Of a stretch of 64,000 bases of DNA, positions 22,901 through 33,582 are shown piece after piece (positions within the stretch are counted from its first letter, which is position 1; each line of letters opens with the position of its first letter). The notes below the pieces were generated by a model that was not told where the DNA came from, made no database searches, and saw only the letters and a program-made list of their open reading frames with translations. The position numbers were made by a program, and so were the translations under genes. Source of the stretch: Closterium sp. NIES-65 (taxonomy: Eukaryota; Streptophyta; Zygnematophyceae; Desmidiales; Closteriaceae); the NCBI GenBank assembly GCA_948144175.1, contig CANXME010002088.1, positions 434,001 through 498,000 of the forward strand, in the 5' to 3' direction.

Positions 22901-25893
22901 CCTTCTACCGTCTCTTCCCCTACCGCACTCCTTCCCTCCCCCCTCCCCCGGACTTCCTTGTGCCGGTTCCCCCCCCGGTAGACCCCCTCCCCCCTCAGGT
23001 TCCTGCCCCCTCAGGTGTGTCCCAGGTAGACGCCGTTGACCCGGTCGAGGTTACTGGTGACTCTGGTGCTGCTGCGGGTGCTGAGCCTGGAGGTGCTGAC
23101 TCTGGGGGTGCTGTGCGCGGGGGTGCTGAGCCTGGGGGTGCTACTGCTGGGGGTGCTGGGCCTGAGGGTGCTACTGCGGAGGGTACGGAGCCTGGGGGTG
23201 CTGAGCCGGGGGGTGCTGTGCCTGGAGGTGCTGGGTCTGGGGGTGCTGGTTCGGGAGCTGCTGAGCCTGGGGGTGCTGAGCTGGGAGCTGCTGAGCCTGG
23301 GGGTGCTGCGTCTGGAGCTGCTGAGCCTGGGGTTTCTCCTACTGCTGCGTCTCGCCGGGAGCCCCTCTCTCCACAGGAGCTGCGCGAGTGGTTCGCTCGC
23401 CGCTGGAGGCGTGCTGCTGAGTCTGGAGGTGCTGCTGGAGCTGGAGCTGGAGCTTCTTCGACCGTCGAGGGTGCGGGTGCTGCCGGTCCCGGAGCTGCTG
23501 GACCTGCGGGTCCTCCTGGTGCTGGAGCTGCTGAGGGCGCTGGTGCTGCGCCTACTGCTGTTGGTCCTGCCGCTGGAGGTGTGGGTGGCGCTGGTGCTGT
23601 CGCTGAGGGTGCTGGTGCTGTCCCTGCTGCGTCTGGAGCTGCCGCGCGGCCTCGGCCGTACTTCGTTCCGCTCCTGCAGCAGGTTCTTGGTCTTTCTCCT
23701 CCAGTAGAGGGTCCACCGCCTGTCCAGTCGCAGTCCCTGCTGGAGCCTTCCTCTCCACTGCCTGCTCCCTCTCCTTACACTGGTCCTACTGGAGGTCTTG
23801 CTGAGCGTCGTGAGCCTGCGTCTCGTCCCGCGTCGCCTGTTCGCACTGCTCGCGCTAGTGGTCGCAGTTCGCGTCAGCGTCCTCCTCCTGTCCCTGGCAC
23901 GCACCGGATGTCTTTGCGTCCGTCCACTGCTCCTCTGCGTGCCCCTTTGCCTTCTCCTCCTGAGTCCTCTCTTCCTGCGCTTGCCGACCCTGGGTCGGAC
24001 TCTCTTCGTGCTGCCAGTCCTACTGTCACGCGTCTGCTTGCTACTGTCGTCACTGACCCCTCTTTTGAGTCCACTGCTGCGTCTGCTCTAGACGCTGAGC
24101 TCGTCGACTTTGCTGCTCGCTGTCGTCTTGACTACGCTGCCAGTCTTGTTGCTGAGTCTGCGTCTGTCTGACCTCCGTCCGTCGGGGGTGAGTGTGCTCT
24201 TGGCACGGACGTCCTAGAGGACAGGCAGGAGGAGTTACAGTGTCTAGTGGCTGCTTCACCTCATCTCGCGTCTGTACTGCTTGCCCCTGAGGGAGACCCG
24301 GATGCACTAGACATCCCGACTCCGCGTTCTTACGCGGAGGCCGTAGAGGGTCCCTACTCCTCTCAGTGGCAGGCAGCTATGGATGCAGAGATGGCTTCCT
24401 GGAAGTCCACAGGCACCTACGTTGACGCGGTTCCCCCTCCTGGGGCAAACATCGTCAGTGGCATGTGGATCTTCAGGGTGAAGCGGCCGCCGGGCTCTCC
24501 ACCTGTCTTCAAGGCACGGTACGTTGCTCGTGGCTTCAGTCAGCGGCAGGGAGTTGACTACTTTCAGACCTTCTCTCCCACCGCGAAGATGACTACTCTT
24601 CGGGTACTGCTGCACATAGCCGCTCAGCGCGACTACGAGCTTCAATCCCTCGACTTCAGCACTGCGTTCTTGCAGGGTAGCCTGCACGAGGAGATCTGGC
24701 TTCGCCGTCCACCTGGCTTCACTGGGACTTTCCCTCCTGGCACCCAGTGGAGCCTCCGACGGCTAGTCTACGGTCTCCGCCAGGCACCGCGTGAGTGGCA
24801 CGACACACTGAGGACTACGCTTGCGGCTCTTGGGTTTGCTCCTTCTACTGCTGACCCGTCGCTGTTTCTTCGCACCGACACTTCCCTGCCGCCGTTCTAC
24901 ATCCTCGTGTACGTCGACGACTTGGTCTTTGCCACAGCGGACACTGCTGGACTCGCCTACGTGAAGTCCGAGCTGCTGAAGAGACACACGTGCACAGACC
25001 TGGGTGAACTGCGCAGCTACCTTGGCTTGCAGATCACTCGGGACAGAGCACGCCGCACCATTACCTTGACTCAGTCACACATGGTGCAGCAGGTCCTTCA
25101 GCGCTTCGGCTTCACGTACTCCTCGCCTCAGGCCACTCCTCTGCCTACTCGCCACTCACTCTCAGCTCTGCCTTCGGATGAGTCCGTAGAGTCGAGTGGT
25201 CCGTATGCAGAGCTTGTTGGCTGCCTCATGTACCTGATGACCTGCACACGACCTGACCTTGCATACCCTCTGAGCATTCTTGCACGCTATGTTGCTCCTG
25301 GGAGACACAGACCAGAGCACATGGCTGCAGCGAAGAGGGTATTGCGCTACCTGTGCAGTACGTCGGGCATGGGGCTAGTGCTTGGAGGGCGGAGTTCAGT
25401 GGTCCTTAACGGCCACGCGGACGCTTCTTGGGCTGACGACCAGGCTACGCAGCGGTCGTCACAGGGTTACACCTTCAGCCTTGGTTCCGGCTCTGTCTCG
25501 TGGCGGTCTATTCGCTCGTCTTCGGTTCTCGGCTCCAGTTGTGAGGCTGAGATCTACGCCGGGGCCATGGCTGCACAGGAGCTTCGCTGGCTCACCTACC
25601 TGCTGACTGACCTTGGAGAGCCGCCTCGTTCTCCTCCAGTGCTGTACGTAGACAACAAGGCCATGCTGGCCTTGTGTCGAGAGCAGCGCTTGGAGCACAG
25701 AACGAAGCACATTGCTCTCCGCTACTTCCTTGCTCGTGAGCTGCAGCAGCGTGGTCAGTTGCGACTTGCGTACGTGGCCTCTGAGGCCAACACTGCTGAT
25801 GTGTTCACCAAGGCACTCGCGCCTTGTGACCATCACCGCTTTTGCACCCAGCTGGGTCTTGTGCCTGTCTTGCCTCACTTGCTCTCCTCTTGA
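19990..25893 (+). pseudogene. Copia-3 gag-pol polyprotein, full length apart from one TGA
   Basis: One frame runs from the MATPS start (19990, context GCCATGG) to TGA at 25891-25893, interrupted only by TGA at 24169-24171, where Copia-4 has a Cys codon (TGT). Order: Gag helical region, polyglycine tract, QQLREWYA (Trp codon 21121), C-x13-C-x3-H-x4-C motif, protease LDSGAS, integrase HHCC and DD35E, EPGGA-type repeats, LREWF (Trp codon 23389), RT with YVDD, RNase H. Gag, protease and integrase lie before the stop and RT/RNase H after it, so the copy would make Gag-PR-IN but no RT unless the stop is read through. An upstream in-frame ATG at 19966 is less likely, since Copia-2 shares only the MATPS start. 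Confidence 0.93.
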
Positions 25894-26104
25894 CTTCACT
25901 TGTACTGTGACATATATGTATACCTGCTCTTGCCTGTCTAGTTTTATATATATGTCTATACTCCTGCATGTGAACTGGCCTCTGGCCCTGCTCTTGTGCT
26001 CGGACTGTGTGGTGACTTTGTGATCCACCCTGAGCTTGCTTTGCTTTGCTTTGCTTGACTGGTCTTGTGACCCCTTGTTCTCCCCCACTTAGCCTATGGG
26101 GGTG

Positions 26105-26237
26105 TGTCAGAGTATTATAGCTGATGCATGTTTGTAGGCTATAGTGGGGTAGCACATATGGGGTACAGGGTTTCTAGGGTTGTATTTGTACCCAATCTTT
26201 CCTTAGTCATTTTCATTCCTGTTTTCCTTGCTTCACA
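26105..26237 (+). repeat. 3' LTR of Copia-3
   Basis: 133 bp, the same as 18816-18948. Preceded by the CCCCCA/TGGGGG hairpin (26082-26102). Confidence 0.94.
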
Positions 26238-26351
26238 CGTCATTCATTCATGGAAATCGTTCATGATTCATGACCTTCCACCCAATAGAGTCGTTTATCG
26301 AGCTAGAAACTCTTAGGGCATCTAAAAAAACGAAAACTCCTAGGGAACCTG

Positions 26352-26480
26352 TGTGAAGCAAGGAAAAACAGGAATGAAATGACTATGAAAGATTGGGTAC
26401 AAATACAACCCTAGAAACACTGTACCCCATATGTGCTACCCCACTATAGCCTACAGAAACTATGTCATATAAATCTGACA
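26352..26480 (-). repeat. 3' LTR of Copia-4
   Basis: 129 bp. On the minus strand it runs from TGTCAGATTTATATG to CTTCACA, with two differences from 33583-33711. Confidence 0.93.
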
Positions 26481-26695
26481 CACCCCCATAGGCAAAGTGG
26501 GGGAGAACAAGGGGTCACAAGACCAGTCAGGTAAAGCAAAGCAGAGCAAGCTCAGGGTGGATCACAACGTCACCACACAGTCCGAGCACAAGAGCAGGGC
26601 CAGAGGCCAGTTCACATGCAGGAGTACAGACATATATATATATAGAACTAGACAAGCAAGAGCAGGTATATATATATGTCACAGTACAAGTGAAG

Positions 26696-29600
26696 TCAAG
26701 AGGAGAGCAAGTGAGGCAAGACAGGCACAAGACCCAGCTGGGTGCAAAAGCGCTGATGGTCACAAGGCGCGAGTGCCTTGGTGAACACATCAGCACTATT
26801 GGCCTCAGAGGCCACGTACGCAAGTCGTAACTGACCACGCTGCTGCAGCTCACGAGCAAGGAAGTAGCGGAGAGCAATGTGCTTCGTTCTGTGCTCCAAG
26901 CGCTGCTCTCGACACAAGGCCAGCATGGCCTTGTTGTCTACGTACAGCACTGGCGGAGAACGAGGTGGCTCTCTAAGGTCAGTCAGCAGGTAGGTGAGCC
27001 AGCGAAGCTCCTGTGCAGCCATGGCCCCGGCGTAGATCTCAGCCTCACAACTGGAGCCGAGAACCGAAGACGAGCGAGTAGACCGCCACGAGACAGAGCC
27101 GGAACCAAGGCTGAAGGTGTAACCCTGTGACGACCGCTGCGTAGCCTGGTCGTCAGCCCAAGAAGCGTCCGCGTGGCCGGTAAGGACCACTGGACTCCGC
27201 CCTCCAAGCACTAGCCCCATGCCCGACGTGCTGCACAGGTAGCGCAATACCCTCTTCGCTGCAGCCATGTGCTCTGGTCTGTGTCTCCCAGGAGCAACAT
27301 AGCGAGCAAGAATGCTCAGAGGGTATCTAAGGTCAGGTCGTGTGCAGGTCATCAGGTACATGAGGCAGCCAACAAGCTCTGCATACGGACCACTCGACTC
27401 TACGGACTCATCCGAAGGCAGAGCTGAGAGTGAGTGGCGAGTAGGCAGAGGAGTGGCCTGAGGCGAGGAGTACGTGAAGCCGAAGCGCTGAAGGACCTGC
27501 TGCACCATGTGTGACTGAGTCAAGGTAATGGTGCGGCGTGCTCTGTCCCGAGTGATCTGCAAGCCAAGGTAGCTGCGCAGTTCACCCAGGTCTGTGCACG
27601 TGTGTCTCTTCAGCAGCTCGGACTTCACGTAGGCGAGTCCAGCAGTGTCCGCTGTGGCAAAGACCAAGTCGTCGACGTACACGAGGATGTAGAACGGCGG
27701 CAGGGAAGTGTCGGTGCGAAGAAACAGCGACGGGTCAGTAGTAGAAGGAGCAAACCCAAGAGCCGCAAGCGTAGTCCTCAGTGTGTCGTGCCACTCACGC
27801 GGTGCCTGGCGGAGACCGTAGACTGGCCGTCGGAGGCTCCACTGGGTGCCAGGAGGGAAAGTCCCAGTGAAGCCAGGTGGACGGCGAAGCCAGATCTCCT
27901 CGTGCAGGCTACCCTGCAAGAACGCAGTGCTAAAGTCGAGAGAGTGAAGCTCGTAGTCGCGCTGAGCGGCTATGTGCAGCAGCACCCGAAGAGTAGTCAT
28001 CTTCGGGGTGGGAGAGAAGGTCTGAAAGTAGTCAACTCCCTGCCGCTGACTGAAGCCACGAGCAACGTACCGTGCCTTGAAGACAGGTGGAGAGCCCGGC
28101 GGCCGCTTCACCCTGAAGATCCACATGCCACTGACGATGTTCGCCCCAGGAGGGGGAACCGCGTCAACGTAGGTGCCTGTGGACTTCCAGGAAGCCATCT
28201 CTGCATCCATAGCTGCCTGCCACTGAGAGGAGTAGGGACCCTCTACGGCCTCCGCGTAAGAACGCGGAGTCGGGATGTCTAGTGCATCCGGGTCTCCCTC
28301 AGGGGCAAGCAGTACAGACGCGAGATGAGGTGAAGCAGTCGCTAGACACTGTAACTCCTCCTGCTTGTCCTCTAGGACGTCCGTGCCAAGAGCACACTCA
28401 CCCCCGACGGACGGAGGACAGACAGACGCAGACTCAGTAACAAGACCAGCAGCGTAGTCGAGACGACAGCGAGCAGCAAAGTCGACGAGCTCAGCGTCTA
28501 GAGCAGACGCAGCAGTGGACTCAAAAGAGGGGTCAGTGACGACAGTAGCAAGCAGACGCGTGACAGTAGGACTGGCAGCACGAAGAGAGTCCGACCCAGG
28601 GTCGGCAAGCGCAGGAAGAGAGGACTCAGGAGGAGAAGGCAAAGGGGCACGCAGAGGAGCAGTGGACGGACGCAAAGACATCCGGTGCGTGCCAGGGACA
28701 GGAGGAGGACGCTGACGCGAACTGCGACCACTAGCGCGGGCAGTGCGAACAGGCGACGCGGGACGAGACGCAGGCTCACGACGCTCAGCAAGACCTCCAG
28801 TAGGACCAGTGTAAGGAGAGGGAGCAGGCAGTGGAGAGGAAGGCTCCAGCAGGGACTGCGACTGGACAGGCGGTGGACCCTCTACTGGAGGAGAAAGACC
28901 AAGAACCTGCTGCAGGAGCGGAACGAAGTACGGCCGAGGCCGCGCGGCAGCTCCAGACGCAGCAGGGACAGCACCAGCACCCTCAGCGACAGCACCAGCA
29001 CCCTCAGCGACAGCACCAGCGCCACCCACACCTCCAGCGGCAGGACCAACAGAGGTAGACTCAGCACCAGCGCCCGCAGCAGCTCCTGCTCCGGGAGGAC
29101 CCGCAGGTCCAGCAGCTCCGGGACCGGCAGCACCCGCACCCTCGACGGTCGAAGAAGCTCCAGCTCCAGCTCCAGCAGCACCTCCAGACTCAGCAGCACG
29201 CCTCCAGCGGCGAGCGAACCACTCGCGCAGCTCCTGTGGAGAGAGGGGCTCCCGGCGAGACGCAGCAGCAGGAGAAACCCCAGGCTCAGCAGCTCCAGAC
29301 GCAGCACCCCCAGGCCCAGCAGCTCCCACCTCAGCACCCCCAGGCTCAGCAGCTCCCGACCCAGCACCCCCAGACCCAGCACCTCCAGGCACAGCACCCC
29401 CCGGCTCAGCACCCCCAGGCTCGTCACCCTCCGCAGTAGTACCCTGAGGCCCAGCACCCCCAGCAGTAGCACCCCCAGGCTCAGCGCCCCCACGCACAGC
29501 ACCCCCAGAGTCAGCACCCCCAGGCTCAGCACCCGCAGCAGCACCAGAGTCACCAGTAACCTCGACCGGGTCAACGGCGTCTACCTGGGACACACCTGAG

Positions 29601-32600
29601 GGGGCAGGAACCTGAGGGGGGAGGGGGTCTACCGGGGGGGGAACCGGCACAAGGAAGTCCGGGGGAGGGGGGAGGGAAGGAGTGCGGTAGGGGAAGAGAC
29701 GGTAGAAGGGGACTGACTCGTCGAACGTGACGTCCTGGGAGGACAGAACACGACGAGAGGAGGGGTGGTAAAACTGCCACCCTGGGGCGTCAGTGGGGAA
29801 GCCAAGGAAGACACAGGGAGCAGCACGAGGGGACAGTTTGTCCGCAGACAAGTCGCGGACAAACGCCCGAGATCCCCAGACACGGAACACAGACGCATCG
29901 CCAACCTTCCCCGTCCACAGCAAGGCTGGGGACATCGCAGGCCGAGAGACCCGGGGGTGAAGGTTGAGCTGATGCGCCGCGTACCTCACCGCAAACGGCC
30001 ACAGAAAATGGGGGGCAGCCGCATGCATCATGGACGTACGAGCGACATCCATGACCATGCCAATGCGGCGCTCAGCAATCCCATTTTGCTGTGGTGAGTC
30101 CGGAAGCGTGAAGGTCTGGCGGATCCCCCGTGCACGACAGTAGTCTCGCAGAAGGCGAGAAGAGAACTCTCCGCCTCTGTCAGAGTGCAGACGCAGAACA
30201 GGAAAGTCCGAGCCGAAGCTCTTCCTGAGCTGGAGACGAGCCTCGCGGATCCAGTCGATCAGCACCTCAGTGACCTCACCCTTGCTGCGCAAGGGGAGGA
30301 CTGTGGTGTAACGCGAGTAGTCGTCAACCACCAACAGGATGTAGCGCTCGTAACCCTGCCCACGGACGGGGGCTGGGCCCCACACATCCATGTGAAGCGT
30401 CTGCAGGGGAGCCTCTGTCGGGGGGAAGTGGGAGGAGTGAGGAGTAGCCCGGAGGCGACCCTCGACACAGGGGACACAGGAAGGTCCTGGCCCGGAGGGG
30501 AGAGGAGGGAGAGACTGGGGAAGACCAGAGACAAGGACACGGGAAGCCATGCTCCGAAGACGGGGCAAGGAGGGGTGGCCAAGACGGTGGTGCCACAGGA
30601 GAGTCTCGTGAGACAGGAGGCGACAAGAACAGGGGGCAGACTCAGGACCTGACCAGGACGCAGCAGCAAGTACCTGACCCGACGCAGCCACCTGACCAGA
30701 CGCAGGGACAGGAGGAGACTCAACGGTCAGGGTGTAGAGACTCGACCCCGGCCGACGCGAGAACGTGGCCAGGTGTCGGCCTGTGCGTGCCTCCGTGCAG
30801 TGGGTCACCCGCTGACTCGCAGGAGTGAACTGGTGAACACCCACATCCTGCAGGTCCGCTCCACTCACCAAGTTCGTAGAGAACGAGGGAAGGTACAGAC
30901 CCGACAGGGTGCCCGAAGGGGCAGCCGGACACGGGAGGATAGTGGAGAAGTGAGACAGGACAGGACCCCCAGAGGGGTCAGCAAGGGAGACTGCAACCGG
31001 CCGGCCGAGCGGCGTAAGGGTAGTGCGGTCTCGAAAGAAGGAGCGAGAAGCTCCGGAGTCAAGTGTGAAAGTGAGGGAGGATGAGGACGACTCAGTACCT
31101 GAGAGCGCAGTCTCACCAGTACCTGAGAGCGCAGACGCACTGGCACCTAGAGCAGCAGCCTCACAAGTACCTAGCGCAGCAGTACCAATGCCCGGGTCGG
31201 GCTGGAAACAACGGTAACCCTCATTCTCCTCACTATAATCCACAACATACATAGCAGTAAGGATAGCATCAAAATCAAGATCAAAGATCGCTACACCAGC
31301 CCTGAGAAGCTCATCCCAGCGAGGGATATCACTAGCCCCAGGGAACTGCTGACGCCAGGCGTCCGTCAGGCGGCCAAAGCAGCGCTGGGTGGCGTGGGCA
31401 CCCCCACACTGCTCACCCGCCTGGTCGCCGGAACGAAGAACGTAGGTGCAGGGACCAGTACCCCCACCCCTCTGACGCCCAGCGTACCACTCACGAAGCT
31501 GCTGAGGCAAAGGGATGTCCCGCGAGCGCTGCTGCTGCTGCCGCTGCGAGCGCTGGCCACCACCACCGCCGCTATGCTGCTGGGTACCACCCCGACCAGC
31601 TCCACCTCCTCCACCACCACTGCCCCCTCCGCTGCCACCTCCACCGCCTCCACCTCCGCCGCTGCCTCCACCACCACCGGTGGCACCACCACCACCGTCT
31701 CCGCCGCTGCTGCCACCACCACCACCACCACCCCCGCCACTAGTCCCGCCGCCACCCCCACTCCCTCCGCCGCCACCGCCGCCACCGCCACCGCCCCCTC
31801 CAGCTCCACCCGCGCCCTTGCCCCCCTTGCCCTTGCTGGAGCGGCGTCTCCCACTAGGGGCAGACGCCGCGTCGACCGACTCAAGACCAAGCAGGTCGGC
31901 AGCAGCAGCAGAGGCAACAGAGGGCAGCAAGGGGGAAGGAGAGCACCCCTCAAAGATGGGGGTGCGAGGGTCACCACGAGAAGCACCTACAGCGACTATG
32001 CTCTTCTCCGCTGCGAGGAGGGCCTTCTCGAGGAGGTCGACGGTGAGGGTGGTGGGACAGACTGCGAGAAAGTGGTCCCTGACGACTCGAAGGGAGTCAG
32101 GGAGGCGCGCGACTACGTAGTAGAGAGCGATGTACATGGGGGGGGGGTTCTTAGCGCAGAACTCAGCAGGAAGGGCGGCGCGGTAGCGAGTGTCACTAGT
32201 GCGGAGGTGCGTAATGAGGTCAGCGACAGTGGGAAAGGCAGAGAGGTCAGGAAAGAGGTAGGGAAGCATGAGACGGCTCAGTGCAGCAGTGGCAGGGGAG
32301 GAGTAGCGCGCAACTACAGCGTCGTACAAGGTCTGAGCACTCTTGTACTGACTGAAGTGCGCACGCTCAGAGGTAGGGAGGTGGCGACGCACAGCAAGAC
32401 GTGCAGCAGCATCGCGGGTGGCCCACTTAGAGCGGACAGCGGGATCAGCATCAGCAGCAGGAGCAGGAGAGGCGCCAGAGGTGAGATCAAAGAGAGAAAG
32501 GTCGTCAGCCCTGTCGCACTGTAAGAACAGCTGCAGGTCGTCTAACCAGACCTCAAAATCAATGGCGCGACCCTCAGCGTCAAAAGCTAGGACACTAGGG

Positions 32601-32608
32601 GTAGCCAT
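26696..32608 (-). CDS. Copia-4 gag-pol polyprotein, uninterrupted (about 1970 aa)
   Basis: Encodes all proteins needed for copia retrotransposition in one frame. Residues count from MATPS. Gag helical (UBN2-like) region about 1-250; polyglycine tract about 275-350; QQLREWYA with W374; knuckle-like C387, C401, H405, C410. Protease active site DSGAS at 517. Integrase HHCC finger, then DD35E residues D741, D810 and E846 (exactly 35 residues between the last two). A linker rich in EPGGA-type repeats includes LSPQELREWF with W1130. RT has YVDD at 1644-1647, and RNase H fills the C-terminus. No stop or frameshift is present and all catalytic residues are there. The MATPS ATG (32606-32608) is preferred over the upstream in-frame ATG at 32632 because sister copies conserve only the former. 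Gag and Pol are in the same frame, so no frameshift signal is expected. Confidence 0.95.
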   Translation of the reverse strand: MATPSVLAFDAEGRAIDFEVWLDDLQLFLQCDRADDLSLFDLTSGASPAPAADADPAVRSKWATRDAAARLAVRRHLPTSERAHFSQYKSAQTLYDAVVARYSSPATAALSRLMLPYLFPDLSAFPTVADLITHLRTSDTRYRAALPAEFCAKNPPPMYIALYYVVARLPDSLRVVRDHFLAVCPTTLTVDLLEKALLAAEKSIVAVGASRGDPRTPIFEGCSPSPLLPSVASAAAADLLGLESVDAASAPSGRRRSSKGKGGKGAGGAGGGGGGGGGGGGGSGGGGGTSGGGGGGGGGSSGGDGGGGATGGGGGSGGGGGGGGGSGGGSGGGGGGAGRGGTQQHSGGGGGQRSQRQQQQRSRDIPLPQQLREWYAGRQRGGGTGPCTYVLRSGDQAGEQCGGAHATQRCFGRLTDAWRQQFPGASDIPRWDELLRAGVAIFDLDFDAILTAMYVVDYSEENEGYRCFQPDPGIGTAALGTCEAAALGASASALSGTGETALSGTESSSSSLTFTLDSGASRSFFRDRTTLTPLGRPVAVSLADPSGGPVLSHFSTILPCPAAPSGTLSGLYLPSFSTNLVSGADLQDVGVHQFTPASQRVTHCTEARTGRHLATFSRRPGSSLYTLTVESPPVPASGQVAASGQVLAAASWSGPESAPCSCRLLSHETLLWHHRLGHPSLPRLRSMASRVLVSGLPQSLPPLPSGPGPSCVPCVEGRLRATPHSSHFPPTEAPLQTLHMDVWGPAPVRGQGYERYILLVVDDYSRYTTVLPLRSKGEVTEVLIDWIREARLQLRKSFGSDFPVLRLHSDRGGEFSSRLLRDYCRARGIRQTFTLPDSPQQNGIAERRIGMVMDVARTSMMHAAAPHFLWPFAVRYAAHQLNLHPRVSRPAMSPALLWTGKVGDASVFRVWGSRAFVRDLSADKLSPRAAPCVFLGFPTDAPGWQFYHPSSRRVLSSQDVTFDESVPFYRLFPYRTPSLPPPPDFLVPVPPPVDPLPPQVPAPSGVSQVDAVDPVEVTGDSGAAAGAEPGGADSGGAVRGGAEPGGATAGGAGPQGTTAEGDEPGGAEPGGAVPGGAGSGGAGSGAAEPGGAEVGAAGPGGAASGAAEPGVSPAAASRREPLSPQELREWFARRWRRAAESGGAAGAGAGASSTVEGAGAAGPGAAGPAGPPGAGAAAGAGAESTSVGPAAGGVGGAGAVAEGAGAVAEGAGAVPAASGAAARPRPYFVPLLQQVLGLSPPVEGPPPVQSQSLLEPSSPLPAPSPYTGPTGGLAERREPASRPASPVRTARASGRSSRQRPPPVPGTHRMSLRPSTAPLRAPLPSPPESSLPALADPGSDSLRAASPTVTRLLATVVTDPSFESTAASALDAELVDFAARCRLDYAAGLVTESASVCPPSVGGECALGTDVLEDKQEELQCLATASPHLASVLLAPEGDPDALDIPTPRSYAEAVEGPYSSQWQAAMDAEMASWKSTGTYVDAVPPPGANIVSGMWIFRVKRPPGSPPVFKARYVARGFSQRQGVDYFQTFSPTPKMTTLRVLLHIAAQRDYELHSLDFSTAFLQGSLHEEIWLRRPPGFTGTFPPGTQWSLRRPVYGLRQAPREWHDTLRTTLAALGFAPSTTDPSLFLRTDTSLPPFYILVYVDDLVFATADTAGLAYVKSELLKRHTCTDLGELRSYLGLQITRDRARRTITLTQSHMVQQVLQRFGFTYSSPQATPLPTRHSLSALPSDESVESSGPYAELVGCLMYLMTCTRPDLRYPLSILARYVAPGRHRPEHMAAAKRVLRYLCSTSGMGLVLGGRSPVVLTGHADASWADDQATQRSSQGYTFSLGSGSVSWRSTRSSSVLGSSCEAEIYAGAMAAQELRWLTYLLTDLREPPRSPPVLYVDNKAMLALCREQRLEHRTKHIALRYFLARELQQRGQLRLAYVASEANSADVFTKALAPCDHQRFCTQLGLVPVLPHLLSS

Positions 32609-32699
32609 GGCGACGACAGCGACGCAGTGCAAGCAGCAGGGAAAGAGCTCGCAGTGTCAGTGGGACTGTGCTCACCAGGCAGGGCAGGTCGTGTAGGTA

Positions 32700-33490
32700 T
32701 GCAGAAAGGCGGCTCAGGGACCTGGCGGCTCGGGTGCAGGGCGGCTCGGCTGCTGGGCGGCTCGGGCGCAGGGCGGCTCGGCTCCCGGGCGGCTCGGCGG
32801 CTGGGCGGCTCGGGTGCAGGGCGGCTCGGCTCCCGGGCGGCTCGGCGGCAGGGCGGCTCGGGTCCCGGGCGGCTCGGCGTCGGGCGGCTCGGCTAACGGG
32901 CGGTTCGGCTGCTGGGGCGGCTCGGCCAGGAGATGCAGGGGCGGGGCCGTCAGGTGCAGCGGCGGGTTGAGCGGTGCAGTGGCGGGCCGGCAGGTGCAGC
33001 GGCGGGCCGGCAGGTGCAGCGGCGGGCCGGCAGGTGCAGTGGCGGGCCGGCAGGTGCAGGCGGCGGGCCGTAGGGTGCAGCGGCGGGCCGTGGGGTGCAG
33101 TGGCGGGCCGGCAGGTGCAGCGGCGAGGCCGTCAGAGGCGGCGGGCCGGCAGGTGCAGCGGTGAGGCCGTCAGAGGTGGCGGGCCGCTGGGTGCAGCGGC
33201 GGGCCGGCAGGTGCAGTGGCGGGCCGGCAGGAGCAGCGGCGGGCCGGCAGGGGAGGCGGCGGAGCTGCGTCAGGGGAGGCGGCAGGGCCGCGTCAGGGGA
33301 GGCGGCGGAGCCGCGTCAGGGGAGGCGGCGGTGCCGCGTCAGGGGAGGCAGCGGAGCCGCGTCAGGGGAGGCGGCGGGGCCGCGTCAGGGGAGGCGGCGG
33401 GGCCGCGTCAAACAGGCGGCGGGGCCGCGATCAGGAGAGGTGGCGGGGCCGCGTCTGAGGGACAGCGGGGCCGCGAGGGAAAAGGCGACC
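32700..33490 (-). repeat. GC-rich tandem-repeat leader of Copia-4
   Basis: Reverse-orientation counterpart of the Copia-3 leader. CGGGCGGCTCGG-like units (about 32710-32930), then GCAGCGGCGGGCCGGCAGGT-like units and GCGTCAGGGGAGGCGGCGG-like units (about 32940-33480). It is noncoding. Confidence 0.8.
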
Positions 33491-33582
33491 CGAGGGGTCG
33501 CTAAAAAAAAAGGGCGCGCCTCGAGGCGCGCTTCGGTGGGCCCTAAAAAAAACGGTCCTAAGGCAGGACCCGCTCTATACCA

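Larger units (their letters stand above)
18816..26237 (+). mobile_element. Copia-3: complete Ty1/copia element with exact 5-bp target-site duplication
   Basis: LTRs of 133 bp lie at 18816-18948 and 26105-26237 with no difference seen by eye. The flanks CGTCA at 18811-18815 and 26238-26242 are an exact target-site duplication. PBS is at 18949-18962, the hairpin GGTCCT-GCCTT-AGGACC at 18961-18977, GGGCCCACC at 18990-18998, the leader at about 19020-19900, and the 3' hairpin/PPT at 26082-26102. Identical LTRs and an intact TSD mark a young insertion. Confidence 0.96.

Noticed and set aside
31366-32524. Large plus-strand ORFs opposite Copia-4 gag, including a polyproline ORF
   Set aside because: Antisense shadows of the polyglycine and Ser/Ala-rich Gag coding region. 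Homologous coding lies on the other strand.
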